Below are positions 16,222-24,028 of a stretch of DNA of 64,000 bases, piece by piece. A program made the translations under genes and the position numbers. This stretch comes from Desulfitobacterium_A sp034927245. Its GTDB lineage: Bacteria > Bacillota > Desulfitobacteriia > Desulfitobacteriales > Desulfitobacteriaceae. The DNA lies in NCBI RefSeq assembly GCF_034927245.1, contig NZ_JAYFQK010000007.1:13971-77970 (forward strand), in the 5' to 3' direction. How positions within the stretch are numbered: the stretch's first letter is position 1; every line of letters begins with the position of its first letter. The notes below the pieces were generated by a model. That model had not been told where the DNA came from, did not search any database, and saw only the letters and a list, made by a program, of their open reading frames with translations.

Positions 16222-17250
16222 TTGGCTATGAATCAACCCGAGAGCAAACCCAAGCAAAAAGGCTTTCCTCTTTCCTTCCGCAATCTAGTCCAAATAGGGT
16301 TTGCCCTTGTCACACTCTATCTAGGAATTAAATTCATCTTTTTCGTGAATTACGTGACAAATCCCAGCACAGCTCCTGCCGTCAGCCGTCCGCCGGGAGT
16401 GGAAGCATTCCTGCCAATCAGTGCCCTTGTGTCCTTAAGGGCCTGGTTGGGACTCGGAACTTTTGACACCATCCATCCGGCAGGACTTGTGATTTTCTTA
16501 GGAGCTATTCTAATTTCGCTTCTCTTTAAAAGAGCGTTTTGTGCTTGGATTTGTCCCCTCGGAACCTTATCCGAAGGCTTGGCACTGCTGGGTCGAAAAA
16601 TATTTAAGAAGAACTTTATTCTCCCGGAATGGCTGGATTATCCGCTTCGCTCCCTTAAATATATCCTTTTAGCCTTTTTTATGATCTTTATCTTTTGGGG
16701 GATGAGTCCGCGAGCAGCCTATTCCTTTCTGCAAACGCCCTATAACATGATTGCAGATGTAAAAATGCTGACCTTCTTTCAGAACATCACTTGGGTGGGC
16801 CTGAGCGTAATTGCCGGCTTAGTGATTTTATCCATCCTCATTAAACATTTTTGGTGTCGTTATCTTTGTCCTTACGGAGCACTTCTGGGGATTTTTAGTC
16901 TAATAAGTCCCTGGAAAATAACCCGGCAACAAGACACCTGCATCAGCTGCGGAAAATGCCGCCGAGCCTGCCCGCATCAGCTTAAGGTCGATAAAGCCCT
17001 CCGTGTTTATTCACCTGAGTGTACGGGGTGTTATAACTGTGTCGAGGCCTGTCCGGTAAAAGGAACTTTGAATTTTGAATTGCCCAAAAAGCTTCATCGC
17101 TTCCCATCTTCCTTGACAATCGGAGCAACTATCCTCGCAATCTGGATTTTATTGATTGGGATGGCAAAAGTCACAGGACACTGGGAATCCGCGGTTACGG
17201 ATGAGATGTATAGGGTTTTAGTCACTCAGACGGAACAATTTAACCCGTAA
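16222..17250 (+). CDS. NapH/MauN-type membrane ferredoxin, quinol-side electron transfer
   Basis: A 342-aa protein with about five TM helices and two cytoplasmic 4Fe-4S sites in the ferredoxin part (CISCGKCRRACP and CTGCYNCVEACP). It also has the paired CxxxCP turns after TM helices that define the NapH/CcoG/RdxA group (CAWICPLG and CRYLCPYG). NapH-type proteins oxidise menaquinol and feed periplasmic cytochromes. Here the natural acceptor is the octahaem cytochrome encoded two genes upstream. The start is TTG 16222, 7 bp after AAAGGGGG; an in-frame ATG at 16228 is the alternative. A perfect bidirectional terminator closes the operon. Confidence 0.85.
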   Translation: MAMNQPESKPKQKGFPLSFRNLVQIGFALVTLYLGIKFIFFVNYVTNPSTAPAVSRPPGVEAFLPISALVSLRAWLGLGTFDTIHPAGLVIFLGAILISLLFKRAFCAWICPLGTLSEGLALLGRKIFKKNFILPEWLDYPLRSLKYILLAFFMIFIFWGMSPRAAYSFLQTPYNMIADVKMLTFFQNITWVGLSVIAGLVILSILIKHFWCRYLCPYGALLGIFSLISPWKITRQQDTCISCGKCRRACPHQLKVDKALRVYSPECTGCYNCVEACPVKGTLNFELPKKLHRFPSSLTIGATILAIWILLIGMAKVTGHWESAVTDEMYRVLVTQTEQFNP

Positions 17251-17322
17251 ATTTTTAAAGTACCTACTGGATACTTTCGTACTTAAGAAATGGGAATCTT
17301 AGTGGCGGTTAGTCATCGGATA

Positions 17323-17378
17323 AAACATAAGAAGAGAGCTGATTTACCTTTAGGTTTATCAGCTCTCTTCTTATGTTT
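17323..17378. terminator. Bidirectional terminator between convergent genes
   Basis: A perfect 21-bp inverted repeat (17323-17343 with 17358-17378) contains AGAGAGCTGAT/ATCAGCTCTCT and has A/T-rich outer ends that give T runs on both strands. Confidence 0.85.
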
Positions 17379-17390
17379 GCTCTTTTTTAT

Positions 17391-17615
17391 TTATTTTGCA
17401 CTTATATAATACTCCGCTATTTTTTCTTTAAATAAATCATTCGTAGGGATCTGCAATTCTCTTGCCAGCTTAACCCAAGTATTTGGAGTTCCTTTACACA
17501 ATCCCTTTTCTAAACGAACAAGATAACTATACTCATAACCTGTCCTCTGAGCAAGTTGCTTTAAGGTAAGTCCCTTTTTTAATCGGCAATCCCTTAAATT
17601 ATTCTTCCTATTCAC
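17391..17615 (-). CDS. Small XRE-family transcriptional regulator
   Basis: A 74-aa protein that is essentially one Cro/C1-type helix-turn-helix (RLKKGLTLKQLAQRTGYEYSYLVRLEKG). There is no effector domain. The start is ATG after GGAGGGAAC. Upstream, a minus-strand extended -10 (TGG-TATAAT near 17660) sits between two TTTGTTTAA repeats that could be its operator. It is transcribed away from the other XRE gene at 17806. Targets are unknown. Confidence 0.78.
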   Translation of the reverse strand: MNRKNNLRDCRLKKGLTLKQLAQRTGYEYSYLVRLEKGLCKGTPNTWVKLARELQIPTNDLFKEKIAEYYISAK

Positions 17616-17805
17616 TTGTTCCCTCCACTTTTATTTGTTTAATTTTGTGAATATTATACCATAGTTTGTTTAACATTGTAAATTATTAGAGGAATACTGT
17701 ATATTACAAAGAATGCCTGTTCAATGTCTGTTTTCACCCTTTCCGGTAATACTAGTGTAAGGTTTTTTAGAAATAGCCGTTCAAATCTTAGGGAGGGTAG
17801 TCTAA

Positions 17806-18180
17806 TTGCTTCAACTCGGAAAAAAGATAAAGGAAATGCGCAAAATACGAAATTACACTGCTCGCCAACTATCCGAACTTTCAGGAATTGCTCGCAGTCT
17901 TATAAGTCAGCTGGAAACCGGTAAACGTCAATCCACAAGTATGGACACGATCTATCGATTAGCCAAAGCGTTAGATGTTCCTGTTTCATACTTTATGGCT
18001 GAAGAATCTGACGAAGGCATTCCCGCACCATATAATCAAGCTCACTCTATTTCTCACTTTGTCATTAACGAGGACACTTTACCCTATATGAGTACCCTTC
18101 AGAAAGCCCAAAAAGCGGGGATAACACCTGAGCTTTTAAACGAATTCATTGACCTTATTGTTCGTGTTCGCGAAAATTAG
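17806..18180 (+). CDS. XRE-family regulator with C-terminal oligomerisation region
   Basis: A 124-aa protein. The N-terminal HTH_3 domain (~residues 1-62: KKIKEMRKIRNYTARQLSEL, then SLISQLETGKR) is followed by a short helical tail like that of SinR/Xre repressors. The start is TTG 17806, set by GGGAGGG upstream. It is unlike its divergent XRE neighbour beyond the HTH. It lies between the octahaem operon and the molybdenum reductase operon and could regulate either, with no direct evidence. Confidence 0.75.
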   Translation: MLQLGKKIKEMRKIRNYTARQLSELSGIARSLISQLETGKRQSTSMDTIYRLAKALDVPVSYFMAEESDEGIPAPYNQAHSISHFVINEDTLPYMSTLQKAQKAGITPELLNEFIDLIVRVREN

Positions 18181-18310
18181 AATTTGACTATGCTCCTAAA
18201 TGCTTAGTCTCTCCTCAAGTTCTCTTCCTCAATCTGACTGAAGTTTTCGACCAGGCGGATTCCAATACCGATAATGGAAACTATTATGCTACCTCTCCTG
18301 TTAGTATGAA

Positions 18311-18351
18311 AAAACCCTTTAGCGACTTTGAAAAAATCGCTAAAGGGTTTT
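18311..18351. terminator. Bidirectional terminator after the reductase operon
   Basis: AAAACCCTTTAGCGA and TCGCTAAAGGGTTTT form a perfect 15-bp stem. It closes the minus-strand molybdenum reductase operon and the plus-strand XRE gene. The rest of 18181-18388 shows nothing else. Confidence 0.8.
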
Positions 18352-18388
18352 AATTTTGAGCAAGGGTCATATCCCTTGTTTTTCTAAT

Positions 18389-19423
18389 TTAGACGGCTTT
18401 ACCAGAATTGCTGCTGACTTTAATACCTGTGAAAGCATTGAATATGCGCGGTATGACATAGATCAGAATCGCGGTAATGACTAAGAGCACCACGGTTGAA
18501 ATCCAAGCACTTCCACCTTCAAAGCGGTAAAGGAAAGTGCCGGCTTGCGGAAGCTCTTCCCCGCCGAATACGAAGTTGTAGCGCAGCGCATAAACCCCGA
18601 TTAAGCTTAAGAGACCGGAGATGCCCAAAGCGCTGGCTGAGCGTTTACTAAAGCATAAGATGAGAAGAGGCACAATCATGCCGATACCCACCTGCACACC
18701 GAGAAAGCTTAGGCTTTTTGTTCCGCTCAATAAGTTTTGCACCACGGCACGTCCTGCTTCACTGGGGAAAACAACGGCCAACAGATGGAAAACAAGCAGC
18801 AGGAATTCCAGGGTCACAATCCCCACCTTCAAGCTATGCATCGCTTCTTCCGCGCCGTCACCTCTAAGCAGCACGGCATTGGGGAAAAAGCCTTGCGCCA
18901 TACTCATCAGGCTTAAGGCTGCAACCGCACCGGATATTAGGAAAAGAACCGGCAGCAGCGCGGAGTTCCATAAAGGACGTCCCGGAACAGCCGCCAGCAG
19001 AAAACCGGTGTAGAGACCCAGGGCTGCGGCAAAAATAACACCGACTTTCCCCCACGATTTGACCCTTGCGGAATTGTCTTTCCATAAGAAATAGGTGTAA
19101 ACTAAAGCAACCACTCCATAAATGAGAAGGATAAATGAACCCCAACTCATGACTGATAAAGGATTCACACGGAAAAATAAGGTTAAAGCCCGCAGGGGCT
19201 GACCCAGATCAATAACCAGCGCCAAAAGCCCCGGGATCAGTGTTGCTAAAGCCATAGCTGCCGAAGGCTTGGCTATCGCTTTAAACTTTTCGAGTCCAAA
19301 TACCGTACTCAGGCTTGAAAGAAGGAAGAGCCCGGCACTAAGCCCTGCAAGGAAGAAATACAGGACGATTAAGCTGCTAAATGCCGCTTGATGCTCTACC
19401 TGATAGATAAACGTGAGATCCAT
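18389..19423 (-). CDS. NrfD/PsrC-type membrane subunit of the molybdenum reductase
   Basis: A 344-aa, very hydrophobic protein with about nine TM helices, typical of NrfD/PsrC/TtrC quinone-binding anchors (start region YQVEHQAAFSSLIVLYFFLAGLSAGLFL). It should exchange electrons between menaquinol and the FeS subunit without haem. It is the last gene of the four-gene operon, 6 bp after the FeS gene, with an AAAAGGAGGTAAGG ribosome binding site. Homology cannot separate tetrathionate, thiosulfate, polysulfide or arsenate reductase anchors. Confidence 0.85.
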   Translation of the reverse strand: MDLTFIYQVEHQAAFSSLIVLYFFLAGLSAGLFLLSSLSTVFGLEKFKAIAKPSAAMALATLIPGLLALVIDLGQPLRALTLFFRVNPLSVMSWGSFILLIYGVVALVYTYFLWKDNSARVKSWGKVGVIFAAALGLYTGFLLAAVPGRPLWNSALLPVLFLISGAVAALSLMSMAQGFFPNAVLLRGDGAEEAMHSLKVGIVTLEFLLLVFHLLAVVFPSEAGRAVVQNLLSGTKSLSFLGVQVGIGMIVPLLILCFSKRSASALGISGLLSLIGVYALRYNFVFGGEELPQAGTFLYRFEGGSAWISTVVLLVITAILIYVIPRIFNAFTGIKVSSNSGKAV

Positions 19424-19429
19424 CTCCCC

Positions 19430-20032
19430 TTACCTCCTTTTGAACAGGTTGGCATAATCCGCTCCCGCGATCGCTTCATCCAACCCGATATAATAAACGC
19501 TTGGTTTTGTTCCTAACTCAGGACGGAGAACTTGGCAGGAATTCTCACTCAGCAATTTGGCGACTTCGCTCTGTGGATCATTCAGATCACCAAAGAAACG
19601 GGCGTGAGCGACACAACTGCTCACACAGGCGGGCATTAAACCGGCTTGAACCCGTTTGAGACACAGATCGCATTTTTCGGCAGTCCCGGTTTTCGGATTA
19701 AGAAAGCGCGCATCGTAAGGACAAGCCGAGATGCAGTACCGGCAGCCGATACATTTTTCTCCGTTGATCACAACCACTCCGCCCGCATCGCGATGTGTCG
19801 CCTTGACGGGACAAACATGCTCACAAGGGGCGCTCTCACACTGATTGCACAGCCGGGGCAGCTTAACCCTGGTAACATCGGGGTAGGTTCCCTTATCTGC
19901 TTCAACAACCCAGGACCGGAAAAACCCTTCCGGAATAGAATTCTCCATTTTACAGGTAACCGTACAAGCGTGGCACCCAATACAACGCCTTAAATCTATA
20001 ACCATACCATAGTGCAAATTTTTTTCTGGCAT
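19430..20032 (-). CDS. Four-cluster [4Fe-4S] electron-transfer subunit (TtrB/PhsB/DmsB type)
   Basis: A 200-aa protein with four Cys clusters: CIGCHACTVTC; CNQCESAPCEHVCP; CIGCRYCISACP; and CDLCLKRVQAGLMPACVSSC. Sixteen ligands for four [4Fe-4S] centres is the standard layout of DMSO-reductase-family electron-transfer subunits. It has no signal peptide of its own and would be exported by hitchhiking with the Tat-exported catalytic subunit. The start is ATG at 20032 after AGGAGGTGG, 16 bp past the TorD-like gene. Confidence 0.92.
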   Translation of the reverse strand: MPEKNLHYGMVIDLRRCIGCHACTVTCKMENSIPEGFFRSWVVEADKGTYPDVTRVKLPRLCNQCESAPCEHVCPVKATHRDAGGVVVINGEKCIGCRYCISACPYDARFLNPKTGTAEKCDLCLKRVQAGLMPACVSSCVAHARFFGDLNDPQSEVAKLLSENSCQVLRPELGTKPSVYYIGLDEAIAGADYANLFKRR

Positions 20033-20048
20033 AATTTTTCCACCTCCT

Positions 20049-20747
20049 CTAAGCGATTAAAACGCCTTCCGCCAAATCCTGATAATCACTTACCACCCAC
20101 TGCTGAGCAGCCCTTGCTGCCCGCGCATAAAAGCCGGGCGCCTTCTCCTCCATCGCTAAAGCGAAATAAGTCAGAAATTGCTGTAAATGATCGTTAAGGA
20201 ACTGCTTTTCAAGGTTTTGCCACTGCCGAACCTTCTCTAATTGCCCGGATTTCCAGGCCTCATTCTCCGAAAAACAGAGCCTCGCCATAAATGCCAGCTC
20301 AAAGCCAATATGATCAGGCAAGCGAATTTCCCGGAGGGGAGCAAACAGATTAAGCTCCCAGGGATTAAAGCCAACCGCCCCATAACATTTGGCGACATGA
20401 TTTCCCTCGGAAGAATTCAGCGGCCCAAAAGGTTTGCGTTTTCCGGGGACAAAGTTTTGCAAGGCAGATTCAAACGGCGGCACATAACTTTTCGACATCG
20501 GGACGAAGAAACAATCGTAGAACTCCTGCCGGAGCTTTGCTACAGTCGTGGTCAAATCCTCAGGAATGATATTTCCCGGCGACTCACTCAGGCCTTGATT
20601 TTCCCCTTGTTCCTTAAGAAGCTCAGCCAAGGCTTGACGTTGCTCGGGCCAACGAGTGGGAGAGGGTTCCTGAAGAAAAATCTCGGCTAAAAAGGAATAT
20701 ACCTTCAGACGAGTTACCGTATTCTGCCGCAAATTTTCGTTGATCAT
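20049..20747 (-). CDS. TorD/DmsD-family redox enzyme maturation chaperone
   Basis: A 232-aa, all-helical cytoplasmic protein of the TorD/NarJ type (FYDCFFVPMSKSYVPPFESA; then PDHIGFELAFMARLC). It binds the Tat signal and apo-enzyme of the molybdoprotein and holds it until the cofactor is loaded. It directly follows the catalytic gene (11 bp) with GGGGGTGAGG in front of ATG. Placing the chaperone between catalytic and FeS genes is a common variant in Firmicutes. Confidence 0.85.
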   Translation of the reverse strand: MINENLRQNTVTRLKVYSFLAEIFLQEPSPTRWPEQRQALAELLKEQGENQGLSESPGNIIPEDLTTTVAKLRQEFYDCFFVPMSKSYVPPFESALQNFVPGKRKPFGPLNSSEGNHVAKCYGAVGFNPWELNLFAPLREIRLPDHIGFELAFMARLCFSENEAWKSGQLEKVRQWQNLEKQFLNDHLQQFLTYFALAMEEKAPGFYARAARAAQQWVVSDYQDLAEGVLIA

Positions 20748-20758
20748 TACCTCACCCC

Positions 20759-23700
20759 CTAAGCCTTTTCAATCCGGAAGGCGCCCCCATTACGGCTGGG
20801 ACCTCCGGTTGACATTTCACTGAAGCCAAAGACTCCTTTAACCGTAGGATCTGTAAGACTTATGCCGCTGAGCAGTACACCCGAAGCAATACTTGAATCT
20901 CCGCCGTTTTTCTTGCCATCCACTTGGTATGCTTTGGAACCATACTCCCAGTGGCCATAGCCGAATGCCACAGCGACCGTACCGCGGGAAACGCCCTGAC
21001 GAACAAGGAGTGTTCCGGCAGCCTCGCCGCCCGTAGCCGCAATCAGTTTAACCTTATCGCCGTTCTTTAGGTTAAGCTCTGCCGCATCAAGCGGGTTAAT
21101 CTCAATCGCATTCGTTTTATTCAAATCACGGAGCAGCGTATTGGCCAGCATGGAAACACTGCGGAATTTTGCTTTATAAGAAACCCCTTTAAACGGCCAT
21201 TCATTTACCGGATACTTATCCTTAAGCAGAGTACCGTCCGCAAAACCTTCCTCATTATAAACCAACGTTCCCGAGAAATTTTTCCCGGTAATAGAATTCT
21301 TCGCGGTTGCCATTTTTTCGACATAGATATTGGTACAACCTTTATAGGGATACTTGGAGTTGTCACCTTCGAAGCCCTCTGCATCCTCAAACCGGCCGCC
21401 GCGGGCCATAAGATAGAGCGTTTTCGGATATTCTTCGGCATTGAGCGCCTTTTTCCAAGCCGCTGTTGCTGTTTCGAGATCCTGCAGCTTCATTTCACTC
21501 GCCGAAATATCCGGCACCGGCTTGCCGTCATAGGCGGCATTCGCGGCACCCCGCAGGAATAAGTCCTCTGGGTTATTCAGCGGATAAAGCTTCTGATCGG
21601 CCCCTTTAATCGCGTTATCACCGAAACCCGGTAATCCCAAGGATTTAGCGATATCAATACAGAAGTTCTCAAAGCAGGCATAACGATTTTCCGAAATTTT
21701 AGCTGTCATCGGTTCAACGACAGGCCAACGCAAGGTCAAAACTTTGCCTGAGCAGTTTCCTTCACTGTTGGCAAGTGCCCAGCTTTCATAAGGTGTCGTA
21801 TCCGGAATAATATAATCCGCAACGGCTGTCGACTCACCCATAAAGGCGTCGATGCCGATAATGAGCGGGACGCGTTCAACGTTCTTCAGTGCCTCAAGAA
21901 CCTCTTGATGCGCTGCCGCCGGTGTCGTGATCAACGGGTTCGACATCCAGAACATGAGAATCTTAGCCTGATAAGGGTAGCCATTGACAACCGAGAACAC
22001 CGTCTGATTATCTGAACCGCCCCCCACAGGATGCCAAGGCAGCTTTGAAGGATAAGGATTTTCCCCTTTGGCTTTGTGATTTTTGAACTCTGTCGTCTTC
22101 TCATAGGGAACACCGGCACGGCTGATGCTCAAACCCGCAGCCTTAGGTTTATCAGGGATACCGGCGAGATCATAGCGCGGTCCGGCGGCAATGCTCTTAT
22201 AGCTATTGCGGCGCGTTATATTTCCGCCTCTTTTATTCATTGATCCGATCAGGGCTGACAGAACATACTGCGCCATCGAGGCATCAAATCCCGTCGAGGC
22301 AGCCGTATTGCCCATCCCGTCAACAGCGGCTTTCGTCCCGTGAGAGGTAAACTCTCGGGCAATCTCAATGATCGTCTCCTCAGGAACACCGCAAATCTTG
22401 GAGTAATCTGCCAAATCCTTTTGGAATACACTGTCCTTTAAAATCATAAAGGCGGTCTGGACTTTAATCACTTTGCCGCCGGCATCCGTTACTTCCCCTT
22501 TGAAGATTAAATCGCCTTCGTTTGATTGGTCGTAAATCATCGGTTTACCTGTTGCTTTGTCCATCACCACAAAATAATCCGGCGGGGGCGTCGGCGCTGC
22601 CGCTTTCGGATCCGGTTCCGGAGCGGAGGGAACCGGCAATCCCAAATCCTCGGCGCGCAAGACTTTGCGATAATTGGGATGTTCCGGGTCCATAATCACG
22701 AGATGGGCGGCATTCGTCCAGCTGTTAAAGCCCTTGCTCTTCGCTGCCGCGAAATTAGGCGAACTCAGGTAATCCGTATTAATGCGGTTATTATCAACCA
22801 TCCAATGAATCATACCCATGGCAAAAGCACTATCTGTCGTCGGTTTGATAGGAATCCATTTTCCGGAATTCCCAATTGGGGTAATGGCCCCTCCCGCCAT
22901 AACGGGATCGACCACGACAAACTTTAATTTTCCTGCGGCCGCCCGCAGTGCAACCTGACGCCCGATCGTTTGCATGGGTTTGCCGCTGTGACCGGGATAA
23001 GCTCCAATATAAAGGATAAATTCGGCATTTTCCACATCCGGTTTGAGGATATTGCCCCCGGCTATCGCCTGCGACGCAGGCGTCTTGGAGCCCCCTCATG
23101 AATAGCCGTGGCTAAAGTTGTTGATTGTACCGAAGACGCCGGAGAAACGGTTTCCAAAAGCGGTTCTTCCATCTCCCCGTCCGCCGATCATTACAAGTTG
23201 GTTGGACTTCGGTCCGAGTTCCGGTTGAGAAGGATCAAGCGGGGTTTTTACATCATGGACTTGACGGAAGCCTTCCACCGCTTTTTCCCCAAGATCTCCA
23301 AAGAGTTCGCCACCCTCGGCAGTCTCTTTAACCGCCTCTTCCCAGGTGATCGGTTTCCACTTTCCTTCGCCCCTTTTACCCACCCGTTTTAACGGGACGA
23401 GAATGCGCAGCGGATCATGATGGGCATCCAGGGTCGCATTGCCACGGGCGCACAAGGTTGCCCGTGCCGCATGTCCACGATCCTTATACGTGCTAAAAGC
23501 CAGATAACCGTCCGTCAGCGGTGCTTCATACGGTAAGGCTATGGCACATTGAGGATGATAAGGGTTTCCGCTGACTCTGATGATTTTACCGGTGCGCTTA
23601 TCAATCTTGACCCGGTTTCCGCAGGAACTGTAGCACCCAAGGCAGGCACTGTGGCGCATTACGATATTCGGATTTACCTCAACTTGACCTGTCTGCGGAT

Positions 23701-23854
23701 CGATTATTGCTTCGACTTCTGTCCCCGATCCTGCCGCAGGCGCAAACTGCGGGGGTTCCTCAGCAGCACTTACACTTAGTTTGTTGATTCCTAAGCCGGT
23801 TACTGCCGTTCCCCCTACTAACGCAGAGATCTTTAAAAACTCACGGCGTTTCAT
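20759..23854 (-). CDS. Probable selenocysteine-containing molybdopterin oxidoreductase (tetrathionate/thiosulfate/arsenate reductase clade)
   Basis: Two abutting open stretches are one gene split by an in-frame TGA (23098-23096). Read as Sec253, the protein has 1031 residues, the expected length for TtrA/ArrA-like subunits. A twin-arginine signal (MKRREFLKISALVGG) follows the strong ribosome binding site GGAGGTGA, which sets the start at 23854. The N-terminal cluster is C71-x2-C74-x3-C78 ... C135. The TGA falls in SHGYS-U-GGSK, where relatives have the Cys or Ser ligand of molybdenum. Past it the reading continues without break through NAEFILYIGAYPG and VVVDPVMAGG to the C-terminal cofactor domain. 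A SECIS-like hairpin starts 13 nt after the TGA. The enzyme would act outside the membrane with the FeS and NrfD subunits; the substrate is open (tetrathionate, thiosulfate, polysulfide or arsenate). A sequencing error or nonsense mutation is the alternative, but the hairpin and ligand position argue against it. Confidence 0.88.
23060..23098 (-). promoter_or_regulatory. UGA codon with bacterial SECIS-like hairpin
   Basis: Thirteen bases after the UGA, CGCCTGCGTCGCAGGCG (23082-23066) forms a 6-7-bp GC-rich stem with an apical CGUCG or GUC loop containing the G-U that SelB recognition favours. A lower stem GGCU/AGCC (23092-23089 with 23064-23061) extends it. Distance and shape fit bacterial SECIS elements, which lie directly downstream of the UGA inside the coding region. 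Confidence 0.8.
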
Positions 23855-23915
23855 AGAATCGTCACCTCCATAAAGATTTGCGTAAATATAAAATAGATTC
23901 CATTGTGAAAGTGAT

Positions 23916-23932
23916 TGCAAATACTATGCCAA
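23916..23932 (-). promoter_or_regulatory. Sigma-54 (-24/-12) promoter of the molybdenum reductase operon
   Basis: The minus strand reads TTGGCATAGTATTTGCA. GG and GC are exactly 12 bp apart, as sigma-54 promoters require, and the flanks match TTGGCA...TTGCA. Transcription would start near 23905, ~50 nt before the gene. The neighbouring NtrC-type regulator carries the GAFTGA motif needed to activate such promoters. Confidence 0.85.
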
Positions 23933-23969
23933 TGTTAAATCCCCACCTTAGGCTGTTTTGGGGTAATCA

Positions 23970-24014
23970 AAAAGGATGCCATTTTGACAAACCTTGTCAA
24001 AACAACATCCTTTT
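23970..24014. promoter_or_regulatory. Nested inverted repeats: probable enhancer (UAS) and/or terminator
   Basis: The outer arms AAAAGGATG (23970-23978) and CATCCTTTT (24006-24014) enclose inner arms TTTTGACAA (23982-23990) and TTGTCAAAA (23994-24002) with a 3-bp centre. Just beyond, ATGCCGTTTTGGCAAAAG (24011-24028, minus strand) repeats the ATGCC-TTTTG-CAAA pattern. It lies 40-100 bp upstream of the sigma-54 promoter, where the response regulator should bind. It could also fold as a terminator for the regulator gene, since it ends in T's on the minus strand. Confidence 0.6.
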
Positions 24015-24028
24015 GCCAAAACGGCATG

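Noticed and set aside
22526..22927. Plus-strand open frame opposite the molybdenum reductase
   Set aside because: Arginine/histidine/isoleucine-rich shadow of the true gene with no SD.
20759..23098. The downstream part of the molybdoenzyme as an independent gene starting at ATG 23035
   Set aside because: No ribosome binding site precedes that ATG. The coding frame continues upstream through the TGA without change, and a lone C-terminal part would lack the Tat signal and FeS cluster.
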